In this document: positions 1-5,751 of the stretch, in pieces
Layout: each line of letters starts with the position of its first letter
Position numbering within the stretch: position 1 is the stretch's first letter
Origin: Candidatus Nomurabacteria bacterium
Lineage (GTDB): Bacteria > Patescibacteriota > Minisyncoccia > Phycocordibacterales > PALSA-1337
NCBI GenBank assembly: GCA_943354625.1
Contig: CALRCS010000043.1
Coordinates: 1 to 6,252 of the forward strand
DNA: 6,252 bases
Reading direction: 5' to 3'
The notes under the pieces: model-generated
Database searches by the model: none
Told to the model about the DNA's origin: nothing
The model's input: only the letters and a program-made list of their open reading frames with translations
Translations under genes and position numbers: made by a program

Positions 1-1
1 A

Positions 2-841
2 GTAGAACAAATAGATAACTACCCTCCCGAAAGAATTGTTGTCCTAGCTACAGGTGCTCAAGGAGATGAATTCGCAGCTATGATGAGAATGTCAAATAAG
101 ACTCATAAATATATTAAAATAAACAAACGTGACACCATCCTTCTTTCATCATCTATTGTCCCTGGAAATGAAAGAGCTGTTCAAAAACTAAAAGATAACC
201 TTTCTCGACAAGGTGCAAATATTATTCACTACAGAATCGCAGATGTACACTCTTCAGGACATGCAAACCATGATGAGACGGCTTGGATTCATAAAAAAAT
301 CAATCCAAAATTCTTCATGCCAGTTCACGGTTATCACTATATGCTTCGCGTACACGGAGAAATCGCAAAAGAAACAAATGGTTTAACCGATGATCATATC
401 ATTATCCCAGACAATGGTTCTATAGTTGAAATTCAGGAAAGTGGAGCAAAGATTATTAAATTAAGAGAAAAAGCACCTTCAGGTATTGTGATGGTGGATG
501 GATTCTCTGTTGGAGATATACAGGATGTGGTTATCCGTGACAGACAAATGTTGGCTCAAGACGGTATCTTCATTGTATTTGCAATTCTTAACGCTCAAAC
601 AGGAAAATTAAAAAAATCACCAGATATTATTTCTAGAGGTTTCGTTTATCTACGTGAATCACAAGAACTTCTACACCACACTCGAATCATAATTAAAAAT
701 ACAATTGAAGATTCAACAAAAAATATGAATCCGATCAATATAGATTTTATTAAAACAAACATCAGTGACAATGTAAGTAAGTTTTTATTACAGAAAACTG
801 CAAAAAGACCCATTGTTATACCAGTACTACTTGCTATATAA
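2..841 (+). CDS. rnj: Ribonuclease J, C-terminal half (5' end outside window)
   Basis: Metallo-beta-lactamase/beta-CASP ribonuclease, known to act as a 5'-3' exonuclease and endonuclease in mRNA decay and rRNA maturation. The frame is open from base 2, so the gene starts before the window; 279 residues are visible, about half of a family member of roughly 550. The first in-frame ATG (80) is internal: the residues before it carry the conserved VVLATGAQGDEFAA motif of the beta-CASP region. Next come HSSGH (window residues 83-87) and MPVHG (His about 109), the late conserved metal/phosphate-site motifs of RNase J. The C-terminal domain follows (VMVDGFSVGD, then ISRGFVYLRE), ending in the typical RPIVIPVLLAI. 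The N-terminal HxHxDH motif is not visible. The TAA stop lies inside the -10 box of the next gene's promoter. RNase J versus another MBL ribonuclease is close to certain; the J1/J2 distinction is not meaningful here. Confidence 0.93.
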   Translation, partial: VEQIDNYPPERIVVLATGAQGDEFAAMMRMSNKTHKYIKINKRDTILLSSSIVPGNERAVQKLKDNLSRQGANIIHYRIADVHSSGHANHDETAWIHKKINPKFFMPVHGYHYMLRVHGEIAKETNGLTDDHIIIPDNGSIVEIQESGAKIIKLREKAPSGIVMVDGFSVGDIQDVVIRDRQMLAQDGIFIVFAILNAQTGKLKKSPDIISRGFVYLRESQELLHHTRIIIKNTIEDSTKNMNPINIDFIKTNISDNVSKFLLQKTAKRPIVIPVLLAI

Positions 842-842
842 T
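813..842 (+). promoter_or_regulatory. Promoter of the MFS gene, overlapping the rnj stop codon
   Basis: A perfect TATAAT lies at 837-842, with TTGTTA at 813-818 as -35 (18-bp spacer, 4 of 6 consensus bases). The predicted +1 is 849, the A of the MFS start codon, so the transcript would be leaderless. The -10 box contains the rnj TAA stop (839-841). Confidence 0.55.
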
Positions 843-848
843 TAGCAC

Positions 849-2045
849 ATGAGACATCATCATAGTATTAAAAAAGCGAATGCACTTTATGGCATAAGTC
901 TTATCGCTTTTTTTTCAGCTTTACATACCGCCATCCCAGTTTATTTTAATTCTAGCTTTCTTTCTGTTCTTGTTGATGAGAAGACCGTAAGCCTTATCTA
1001 TCTTATTATCTCAGCTGTGACGATTGTAGGTCTACTTGGAATGAATAGTATTCTCAATAAAATTGGGAATCTTCGTGCATCACTTGCTCTCATAATAATA
1101 CAAATGTTTGTATTTTATGAACTTATAAACTCTACATCACCAAATACAATAATACTCTTATTTATTATAGAAATGAGTATTATTAGTCTTATAGCTTTTA
1201 CTATTGATATTTTTATCCAGAAGAGTACAGATATAGCACATACAGGTAGTATGCGTGGATTTTCAATGACAGCCATAAACACAGCGTGGATACTAGGTCC
1301 GCTTATTGGAGGTATGCTTATTACCCAAGATATTTTTGATGAAGACCAGATACAGATCTATCGTGGTGTATATATAGCCGGGTTTGTATTACTCTTTCCT
1401 TTGCTTTATCTTGTATATAAAAATTTTAGTACATTCAAAGATTCTCATTATGTACACATATCTGGTTATCAGACCATTATCAGAATACTAAAAAATAAAG
1501 ATATAAGTAAAATATTTTTAATAAATACAACCTTACAGACATTTTATGCATGGATGACAGTTTATGTACCTATTTATTTATACAATGTAATTCATTTTGA
1601 TTGGAGTGAAATCAGTGTGATCTTTACTATCATGCTCATACCTTTTGTTCTAGTAGATATACCACTTGGAAAACTTGCTGATAAAAAGTGGGGTGAAAAG
1701 GAAATTATGGCAATTGGTTTTATAATACTTGGTATATCAACTTGTGCATTAACACTTTTCGAAGTTAATAGTCTTATTATCTGGGCGGCTATGCTTTTCT
1801 TAACACGTATTGGTGCTGCTACTGCAGAGATAATGATAGAAACTTATTTCTTTAAAAAAGTAGATGGAAAAGACCCAGAAATTTTAAGCATGTTCCGTAT
1901 TACTCGTCCACTTTCATATTTTACAGCACCAGTTATCGTGACTATAGGTTTGGTCTACGCAACAGATCAATATCTATTTCTAATTTTTGGAATTATTTGT
2001 TTGCTCACTCTCTACCCAATTTTGACTATTAAGGATACGGATTAG
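849..2045 (+). CDS. MFS-family permease, substrate unknown
   Basis: Integral membrane protein of 398 residues with about 12 hydrophobic segments, the usual size of a major facilitator superfamily secondary transporter. Helices begin near residues 10, 47, 74, 100, 140 and 172 in the first half. After a charged central loop (about 190-215) they resume near 219, 254, 287, 308, 352 and 374. The cytoplasmic loop DIPLGKLADKKWGEK (about 270-285) matches MFS motif A; the equivalent first-half loop (SILNKIGNLRAS) is degenerate. The N-terminus has an odd HHH. The gene starts 7 bases after the rnj stop with no Shine-Dalgarno sequence. A TATAAT placed exactly for +1 at the ATG argues for its own leaderless transcript, with read-through from rnj also possible. 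No residue pattern identifies the substrate, so a drug or sugar specificity would be a guess. No strong terminator follows; only a weak 5-6 bp AT hairpin is seen near 2050-2066. Confidence 0.85.
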   Translation: MRHHHSIKKANALYGISLIAFFSALHTAIPVYFNSSFLSVLVDEKTVSLIYLIISAVTIVGLLGMNSILNKIGNLRASLALIIIQMFVFYELINSTSPNTIILLFIIEMSIISLIAFTIDIFIQKSTDIAHTGSMRGFSMTAINTAWILGPLIGGMLITQDIFDEDQIQIYRGVYIAGFVLLFPLLYLVYKNFSTFKDSHYVHISGYQTIIRILKNKDISKIFLINTTLQTFYAWMTVYVPIYLYNVIHFDWSEISVIFTIMLIPFVLVDIPLGKLADKKWGEKEIMAIGFIILGISTCALTLFEVNSLIIWAAMLFLTRIGAATAEIMIETYFFKKVDGKDPEILSMFRITRPLSYFTAPVIVTIGLVYATDQYLFLIFGIICLLTLYPILTIKDTD

Positions 2046-2163
2046 TTTTGATTTATTCTAAAATCATGTTCTATTATATTTTTCTGTAAAATGTGACTTG
2101 ATTTAAACAAGGAATCATCTATTTCACCTTTGAGATAAAATCTTAATAAAATTTTTGATTTAG

Positions 2164-2192
2164 TTGTCATTACTTTTCATTGTAATAAAAAT
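2164..2192 (+). promoter_or_regulatory. Weak candidate promoter of the PBECR-like gene
   Basis: TTGTCA at 2164-2169 (5 of 6 to the -35 consensus) is followed after 17 bases by AAAAAT at 2187-2192, a poor -10. If real, +1 would be 2199, the TTG start, matching the geometry of the better promoters in this window. The -10 is weak enough that chance is plausible in such AT-rich DNA. Confidence 0.25.
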
Positions 2193-2198
2193 TTTCTA

Positions 2199-2657
2199 TT
2201 GATATCATCTTCCTTCATGAATGACTCAGAAATATATCTAAAAGAAAAAGAGGATGCTCAATTATATTATAAAAGTATAGAATATGTTTTTTCTCCTTTT
2301 TTAAATGAGAAGGTTCATTTCAACTCAGAGGGATTCAATCATTTAATATACAAGAATAGACGAGAAGAACGTGATAGGTCTTCTCAACTATTACGCTTCA
2401 AACTCTTATTCTTAGCACAACACCTTGTCAACTTATCAACAACTCATCAAGAATTTGAACAAGTCTTTGACGCTGATAAATCAACTTTGTTTTGGGGAAT
2501 CATAGCAATCATTGAAAAAAGGAAAATTAAAGTGATACTTAAAAAAGTTGGAAATGGACAGATAAACTTTTGGAGTGTAATTCCTGCTTGGAAGACAAGC
2601 AAATACAGAGACATCAAAATATTTCACACAATGGATGGAGATCCTCATACTGATTAA
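2199..2657 (+). CDS. Small PBECR-type (barnase/EndoU/colicin/RelE-like) nuclease-like protein
   Basis: Soluble protein of 152 residues from TTG 2199, or 146 from ATG 2217. The TTG start is kept because a weak promoter would place +1 there; the ATG is equally defensible and neither has a Shine-Dalgarno sequence. The middle carries KVHFNSEGFNHLIYKNRREERD followed by an Arg-containing helix (SQLLRFKLLFLAQHLV). The end carries GQINFWSVIPAW. From memory, this F-x-x-x-G-F-N-H-L, Arg-rich, then F-W-S-[IV]-x-P layout matches short proteins common in CPR genomes that are grouped with phage-barnase-EndoU-colicin E5/D-RelE (PBECR) nucleases. In that fold the His (residue 48 from TTG) and the late Ser would be active-site candidates. 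It stands alone with no adjacent antitoxin-like ORF, so toxin, RNA-processing enzyme or domesticated phage function are all open. Family assignment is moderate; nuclease activity is inferred. Confidence 0.6.
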   Translation: MISSSFMNDSEIYLKEKEDAQLYYKSIEYVFSPFLNEKVHFNSEGFNHLIYKNRREERDRSSQLLRFKLLFLAQHLVNLSTTHQEFEQVFDADKSTLFWGIIAIIEKRKIKVILKKVGNGQINFWSVIPAWKTSKYRDIKIFHTMDGDPHTD

Positions 2658-2662
2658 GCAAC

Positions 2663-2684
2663 AAAAAAACCGTCAGAGACAGTT
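2663..2684 (-). terminator. Intrinsic terminator of the small RNA
   Basis: On the minus strand AACUGUC (2684-2678) pairs with GACGGUU (2674-2668) around the loop UCU. It has seven pairs including one G-U, followed by U7 (2669-2663, overlapping the arm). On the plus strand the G-U becomes a C-A mismatch and no U-run follows, so it is directional. It sits 5 bases past the stop of the convergent PBECR-like gene. Confidence 0.75.
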
Positions 2685-2740
2685 CCTTTATTATGCTCGT
2701 CCTCGACTTGAGTCGAATAGGGTTTGCACCCCACGAGCAC
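2663..2740 (-). ncRNA. Candidate structured small RNA of about 78 nt, no known family recognised
   Basis: The minus strand reads promoter, folded RNA, intrinsic terminator. Predicted +1 is the G at 2740, and the RNA starts directly in a perfect 7-bp closing helix, UGCUCGU (2739-2733) with ACGAGCA (2700-2694). Inside it are two hairpins: GGGU-GCAA-ACCC (2731-2720), capped by a GNRA-class GCAA tetraloop, and UCGAC-UCAA-GUCGA (2716-2703). Together they form a three-way junction. An A-rich linker with AAAGG (2693-2685) leads to the terminator hairpin and seven U. The GNRA loop, the G-U pair that completes the terminator only on this strand, and the promoter direction all support the minus strand. 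It does not match tRNA, tmRNA, SRP RNA or 6S layouts known to me. It lies between the convergent PBECR-like gene and the divergent eno promoter. Function is unknown. Confidence 0.6.
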
Positions 2741-2746
2741 ACTATT

Positions 2747-2774
2747 AATATAACAAAATAAAAAAACAATGCAA
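2747..2774 (-). promoter_or_regulatory. Extended -10 promoter of the small RNA
   Basis: Read on the minus strand: TTGCAT (2774-2769), a 16-bp spacer, then TATATT (2752-2747) preceded by TGT, an extended -10. Predicted +1 is 2740, the first G before the RNA's closing helix. It is divergent from the eno promoter, which uses the same TTGCAT -35; the two -35 boxes are 24 bp apart. Confidence 0.6.
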
Positions 2775-2798
2775 GTTTTTGAATAACCCCACCCATTT

Positions 2799-2827
2799 TT
2801 GCATTCCCTTCCCACTTCGTATATAAT
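2799..2827 (+). promoter_or_regulatory. Strong sigma70-type promoter of eno (leaderless geometry)
   Basis: TTGCAT (2799-2804), a 17-bp spacer and a perfect TATAAT (2822-2827). Predicted +1 is 2834, which is the A of the enolase ATG. There is no room for a leader or a Shine-Dalgarno sequence. Confidence 0.75.
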
Positions 2828-2833
2828 CTCGTG

Positions 2834-4120
2834 ATGACAAAAATAAAATCAATAATCGCAAGAGAAATTCTTGATTCAAGGGGAAATCCGACAGTAGAGG
2901 TTGACCTTATTTTAAAAGATGGTTCATTCGGTCGTGCGGCGGTTCCAAGTGGAGCCTCTACAGGAAGTCATGAGGCTGTAGAGCTTCGTGATGGAGGAAA
3001 AAGGTATGGTGGAAAGGGTGTGGAGAAAGCTGTTAAGAATGTAAATACTATTCTAGCAAAAGCTTTAGCAAATAAAGAGTTTGATCAAAAGTCTCTCGAC
3101 AAAAAGATGATTGAGCTTGATGGTACTGCAAACAAAGGACGACTTGGCGCAAATGCAATCTTGGGTATTTCTATGGCTTTCTCTAAAGCTTCAGCTGTAA
3201 GTATGAAGATTCCGCTTTACAAATATTTTAATAAAATTGCAAAAACGGGAAATACTATTCAACTTCCTGTTCCGATGATGAATATTTTGAATGGAGGAAA
3301 GCATGCAGAAAAATCAACAGACTTCCAAGAATTTATGATTATGCCAGTTGGAGCAAAGTCATTTAAGGAAGCATTGAGGTATGGTACAGAAGTTTTTCAC
3401 ATCCTAAAGAAAATCCTTCATGAAAAAGGACTTGCCACAACGGTTGGTGATGAAGGAGGATTTGCCCCATCTTTAGCATCAAATGAAGAAGCTATCAAAA
3501 TCATACTCGAAGCTATTGAGAAAGCTGGTTATAAGGCTGGTAAAGACATCTTTATAGCCCTTGATGTAGCCGCTACAGAGCTTTATAAGGATGGAAAGTA
3601 CCATTTAGCATGTGAGAATCGAAGCCTCACCAGTGAAGAGATGGTGGCCTTTTACGCTGATTGGTGTGCAAAGTATCCTATCATATCTATTGAGGACGGT
3701 TTGGCAGAGGATGATTGGGATGGTTATAAACTCATGACAGATAAGCTTGGTAAAAAAACCCAAATCGTAGGAGATGATCTCTTTGTAACAAATATCGATA
3801 GATTAAAAATGGGAATTGAAAAAGGCGTTGGAAATTCTATTTTAATTAAATTAAATCAAATAGGAACAGTTTCAGAAACTATAGATGCAGTAAATATGGC
3901 AAAAAAGGCACGTTATACTTCTATCATCTCTCACCGTTCAGGAGAAACTGAAGATACAACAATTGCAGACTTCGTAGTTGGGACTGGGGTAGGTCAAATA
4001 AAAACTGGTTCACTTTCAAGAACAGATCGAGTAGCAAAGTACAATCAACTTTTGAGACTTGAGGAAGGATTGGGGAAGAAAGCGGTGTTTAGAGGAAATA
4101 AAGTTTTTAAGACTGAATAG
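2834..4120 (+). CDS. eno: Enolase (phosphopyruvate hydratase)
   Basis: Cytosolic glycolytic enzyme converting 2-phosphoglycerate to phosphoenolpyruvate, Mg-dependent, also a degradosome component in some bacteria. It is full length at 428 residues and collinear with bacterial enolases. The mobile loop PSGASTGSHEAVELRDG lies near residues 38-54. GDEGGF carries the catalytic acid Glu207. Metal ligands are Asp244 (IALDVAA), Glu287 (ISIEDGL) and Asp314 (IVGDDLF). The catalytic base is Lys339 (ILIKLNQIGT). SHRSGETED follows, and then IKTGSLSRTDRVAKYNQLLRLEE with substrate-binding Lys390. All key residues are present. A GTG codon sits just upstream at 2831, but the ATG at 2834 is chosen because it matches enolase N-termini and coincides with the predicted transcription start. 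No Shine-Dalgarno sequence is present. The gene is convergent with the next ORF and divergent from the small RNA. Its pathway partner gpmI lies 1.7 kb downstream on the same strand. Confidence 0.98.
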   Translation: MTKIKSIIAREILDSRGNPTVEVDLILKDGSFGRAAVPSGASTGSHEAVELRDGGKRYGGKGVEKAVKNVNTILAKALANKEFDQKSLDKKMIELDGTANKGRLGANAILGISMAFSKASAVSMKIPLYKYFNKIAKTGNTIQLPVPMMNILNGGKHAEKSTDFQEFMIMPVGAKSFKEALRYGTEVFHILKKILHEKGLATTVGDEGGFAPSLASNEEAIKIILEAIEKAGYKAGKDIFIALDVAATELYKDGKYHLACENRSLTSEEMVAFYADWCAKYPIISIEDGLAEDDWDGYKLMTDKLGKKTQIVGDDLFVTNIDRLKMGIEKGVGNSILIKLNQIGTVSETIDAVNMAKKARYTSIISHRSGETEDTTIADFVVGTGVGQIKTGSLSRTDRVAKYNQLLRLEEGLGKKAVFRGNKVFKTE

Positions 4121-4130
4121 ATTGGATATT

Positions 4131-4159
4131 AAAAAACTGCACTACTGAATGAGTGCAGT
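4131..4159 (-). terminator. Intrinsic terminator of the 141-residue ORF, overlapping its coding end
   Basis: A perfect 8-bp stem, ACTGCACT (4136-4143) with AGTGCAGT (4152-4159), around an 8-base loop. On the minus strand it is followed by six T (4136-4131), a good intrinsic terminator. The last six codons and the stop supply its first arm and loop. It is 15 bases past the eno stop and may also end eno, but the plus strand lacks a proper U-run. Confidence 0.75.
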
Positions 4160-4567
4160 CTTTGCAACTGTTCCAAGAAGTGGTCTATATGTTATTGTGG
4201 CAACTCCACATTTAACAGAAAGAAAAAGCTCTTGGAACGAAATACCTCGATATTCCTCATAACAACGAAAGAGGATATGGAGCAATGTCGTATCTAGTTC
4301 AATCGGAACCTCAATCACAGAAGAATTTCCTGAATCTTCTATAAAAAGCAATTTTCTAATAGAGGGTCCGGTGAAATGTCGCTTCTTAGCTAATAGAAAT
4401 TGATGCAGATTAACATGTCGGAGTCGTATTTCACCCATCTGAACCGCATGCAATGGCGATTCTGATTTTGCCAATTTACTTAGAATGTGAAAAAGGGATT
4501 CCTCTTGAGGTAAGTGCATGGTAATTAATTTCATAATAAGCAAGTTGAATTTTTTAAAGTCCGTCAT
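4142..4567 (-). CDS. Hypothetical protein, 141 residues
   Basis: Not recognised. The protein is soluble, with no signal peptide or membrane segment and mixed helix and strand. The first third is helical and basic (FKKFNLLIMKLITMHLP), and there is a His/Arg-rich patch at about 45-67 (IRLRHVNLHQFLLAKKRHF). The second half looks strand-rich (RKLLFIED, SVIEVPIEL, GVATITYRPL). The start at 4567 has AAAGG 7 bases upstream, the only plausible Shine-Dalgarno-like spacing among the main genes here. A TAATAT (4585-4580) would give a 6-base leader. A competing TTGCAA-17-TAGTAT promoter would put +1 at 4562, inside this start, and favour the internal Met at residue 12 (4534). The ORF is backed by length, a terminator formed exactly at its end, and little room for anything else. 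Function cannot be inferred. Confidence 0.7.
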   Translation of the reverse strand: MTDFKKFNLLIMKLITMHLPQEESLFHILSKLAKSESPLHAVQMGEIRLRHVNLHQFLLAKKRHFTGPSIRKLLFIEDSGNSSVIEVPIELDTTLLHILFRCYEEYRGISFQELFLSVKCGVATITYRPLLGTVAKTALIQ

Positions 4568-4602
4568 GATACTACCTTTATATTACTTTCTTTGCAATAT
4601 AT

Positions 4603-4644
4603 AAATAAAAATAACCAGAGCTCGAGCTTTGGTTATTTTTATTT
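4603..4644. terminator. Long bidirectional terminator
   Basis: A perfect 14-bp inverted repeat, AAATAAAAATAACC (4603-4616) with GGTTATTTTTATTT (4631-4644). The 14-base loop can itself pair further through its AGCTCGAGCT core. Both strands present a GC-richer top and a U-rich 3' arm, so it can stop transcription either way. On the minus strand it would end the small transcript from 4761 before the 141-residue ORF. On the plus strand it would stop any read-through from eno or antisense transcription. Confidence 0.7.
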
Positions 4645-4667
4645 ACCATATATTCTTCCCCAAAGCA

Positions 4668-4727
4668 TTATGCTTGTGCAGGAGGAGTAACTGGTGCTGC
4701 TGGTGCTGGTTTTGGTCCTTTTGCCAT
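4668..4727 (-). CDS. Possible 19-residue Ala/Pro-rich peptide
   Basis: A 20-codon ORF from ATG 4727 to TAA 4668 on the minus strand, product MAKGPKPAPAAPVTPPAQA. It is nearly all Ala, Pro, Lys and Gly, resembling a flexible linker or tail rather than a folded domain. It is flanked by a plausible promoter (predicted +1 at 4761, 34-nt leader) and by the terminator at 4644-4603, so it sits alone in a transcript of about 160 nt. No Shine-Dalgarno sequence stands near the ATG; an AGGAG occurs in the leader but about 26 bases away. The promoter and terminator framing make a real transcript plausible, but whether the peptide or the RNA is the product cannot be told from one sequence. Confidence 0.35.
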   Translation of the reverse strand: MAKGPKPAPAAPVTPPAQA

Positions 4728-4760
4728 ATTATTTTAGCTCAGGTTGATTAGCTCCTGTGC

Positions 4761-4777
4761 GGGGTAAATTATACCCC
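4761..4777 (-). promoter_or_regulatory. -10 box inside a 17-bp palindrome (promoter/operator candidate)
   Basis: GGGGTA (4761-4766) and TACCCC (4772-4777) form perfect 6-bp arms around a 5-bp AT centre. On the minus strand the palindrome contains a perfect TATAAT (4773-4768), with predicted +1 at 4761. No convincing -35 is seen at 16-18 bp. Such a symmetric GC-armed site over a -10 would suit a dimeric regulator of the short transcript. Confidence 0.4.
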
Positions 4778-4935
4778 TGTTTCAACCTCAATCCTTTTTT
4801 ACTCACTCCTTTGACAAACAGTCAAAAGCTTGGGTAGAAAGACTATAAAAATTGGTACTTTCTGGGTATGGTGTAATATTAGTAAAAATTAGAACATTTT
4901 AAAGACTTTTTGGCTATAAAAATATTCATTGTCTC
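4778..4935. other. Non-coding stretch downstream of hepT, little recognisable
   Basis: No ORF of note on either strand. It holds a 6-bp inverted repeat TTTGAC/GTCAAA (4810-4826) and the decamer CTATAAAAAT in direct repeat at 4843-4852 and 4914-4923. It also has a possible plus-strand promoter TTGGTA-16-TAATAT (4852-4879) with no gene after it. No intrinsic terminator for hepT is evident. None of these is strong in DNA this AT-rich. Confidence 0.3.
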
Positions 4936-5364
4936 CTAGATCTTCTTTGAAGATATATAACGCTGAATAGATGAAATATATTCTTCATATAGAGGCATAA
5001 ATTCTTTGACTGAATTATAGAAAATAAAATTATCCTCATCGAAATCATATTCATGTATCAAAATATTCCTAAGAGTTGAGCTTTTTATGAATTGTGGCAG
5101 AGATTTTTCATCTAACACCTTAAGTTCTACCATTTTTTTAAAGGATTCTCTGTAAGTATCTGGAATTTGTGCTCCCATATCTGACACCGTTTGCGCATTT
5201 ATATCACTTGCAAGTTCTATAATAAGTTGAAAATCTCTTTCAGCAGAGCGGATATTTGTAAATTTAGACTTAAATTCCTGATAAGAAATGTCAGTGAGTT
5301 CTTTCAACTCTTTTAATAATCCCTGCATCTGTTCTAATTTCTTAAATAAAAGGTTATTAAGCAT
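4936..5364 (-). CDS. hepT: HepT-like HEPN-domain toxin (RNase)
   Basis: HEPN-superfamily protein of 142 residues, the usual size for HepT toxins. These cleave RNA when free and are neutralised by the cognate MNT nucleotidyltransferase, which AMPylates the tyrosine of the active-site motif. That motif is intact: RNILIHEY gives Arg99, Asn100, His104 and Tyr106, an exact RX4HXY. A long helical N-terminal part (residues 1-55) and a C-terminal helix (NSVKEFMPLYEEYISSIQRYI) complete the helical bundle. The start at 5364 overlaps the end of mntA by 8 bases (ATGCTTAA), with no Shine-Dalgarno sequence, implying translational coupling to the antitoxin. All catalytic residues being present suggests an active module rather than a relic. 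The identification rests on the motif, length and partner gene together. Confidence 0.87.
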   Translation of the reverse strand: MLNNLLFKKLEQMQGLLKELKELTDISYQEFKSKFTNIRSAERDFQLIIELASDINAQTVSDMGAQIPDTYRESFKKMVELKVLDEKSLPQFIKSSTLRNILIHEYDFDEDNFIFYNSVKEFMPLYEEYISSIQRYISSKKI

Positions 5365-5707
5365 AATTTTTATTTATCATTTTTTCTCTTAAGCGACGAA
5401 ATTTTGCAGTATCGACATATTCCTTGAATGCTCTAACCTTGAATCGAATAAATTCGGCATAATCTCCATCAATTAATTTACCATTTTGTGCTACTTGAAA
5501 TTTTAGAATGGGTGATGCTACCGTAAGATCTACGAGGTCAATCTTATCCTCATTTATAGAAAACTTATTTGCAAGATACTCTGAAATATCACCTCTGTCT
5601 GAAAGAGATAACGATGTGTCTGCTAAAATAGCAAAATCATAATCGGATTTGTCCGTCGATTTTCCCATAACTTGAGAACCAAAAGCTATTATGAGTGACT
5701 TTATCAT
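5357..5707 (-). CDS. mntA: MntA-like nucleotidyltransferase antitoxin
   Basis: Minimal nucleotidyltransferase of 116 residues, partner of the HEPN toxin; characterised relatives transfer AMP to the tyrosine of the toxin's RX4HXY motif. The signature is textbook: Gly10-Ser11, ten residues, then Asp22-x-Asp24 (FGSQVMGKSTDKSDYDFAIL), an exact GSX10DXD. The likely third acidic residue is Asp57 in KIDLVDL, followed by the characteristic hydrophobic, Asn-Gly turn (ILKFQVAQNGKLI). It is the first gene of a two-gene operon with hepT; either gene order is seen among such pairs. The ATG at 5707 is chosen because it coincides with the predicted +1 of a good promoter. There is no leader or Shine-Dalgarno sequence. 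The antitoxin is thus translated first and hepT by overlap. Confidence 0.88.
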   Translation of the reverse strand: MIKSLIIAFGSQVMGKSTDKSDYDFAILADTSLSLSDRGDISEYLANKFSINEDKIDLVDLTVASPILKFQVAQNGKLIDGDYAEFIRFKVRAFKEYVDTAKFRRLREKMINKNYA

Positions 5708-5713
5708 TTTTAT

Positions 5714-5741
5714 ATTCTACCATAAATACATAATCTTTCAA
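5714..5741 (-). promoter_or_regulatory. Promoter of mntA-hepT (leaderless geometry)
   Basis: On the minus strand: TTGAAA (5741-5736), a 16-bp spacer, and TAGAAT (5719-5714) preceded by TGG, an extended -10. Predicted +1 is 5707, the A of the mntA ATG. An imperfect inverted repeat, TTTC-AATC-GAAA (5736-5747), covers the -35 and could be an autoregulatory site. The promoter is back to back with that of gpmI, 10 bp between -35 boxes. Confidence 0.6.
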
Positions 5742-5751
5742 TCGAAATAAA

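Noticed and set aside
80..841. RNase J starting at ATG 80 as a complete gene
   Set aside because: The 26 codons before it are in frame and encode the conserved TGAQGDEFAA motif, so the ATG is internal and the gene begins outside the window.
2050..2066. Terminator after the MFS gene (GATTT...AAATC)
   Set aside because: Only 5-6 AT pairs and no adjoining U-run.
2694..2739. tRNA or tmRNA-like element on the plus strand (7-bp acceptor-like helix next to a T-arm-like GGGTTTGCACCCC)
   Set aside because: Only 32 bases separate the two helix strands, with no anticodon arm, no GTTCRAnnC T-loop and no CCA. Promoter, tetraloop and terminator all favour the minus strand.
2614..2796. Minus-strand ORF of 60 codons between the PBECR-like gene and eno
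   Set aside because: It runs straight through the small-RNA promoter, its helices and the intrinsic terminator, and its end overlaps the PBECR-like gene. It looks like an open frame by chance in AT-rich DNA.
2831..2833. GTG 2831 as the enolase start
   Set aside because: The ATG at 2834 fits family N-termini and the predicted +1; the GTG would lie upstream of the transcription start.
4680..4747. Plus-strand 17-codon hydrophobic peptide with a perfect AGGAGG 8 bases before GTG (MLLVLVLVLLPYYFSSG), resembling a type I toxin
   Set aside because: The AGGAGG and the Leu/Val run are the complement of the Pro and Ala codons of the minus-strand micro-ORF, and no plus-strand promoter is convincing. 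The genes here do not use strong Shine-Dalgarno sequences.
4843..4923. CTATAAAAAT direct repeat as part of an array
   Set aside because: Only two AT-rich copies 71 bases apart with no regular spacing; no CRISPR or iteron array is present anywhere in the window.
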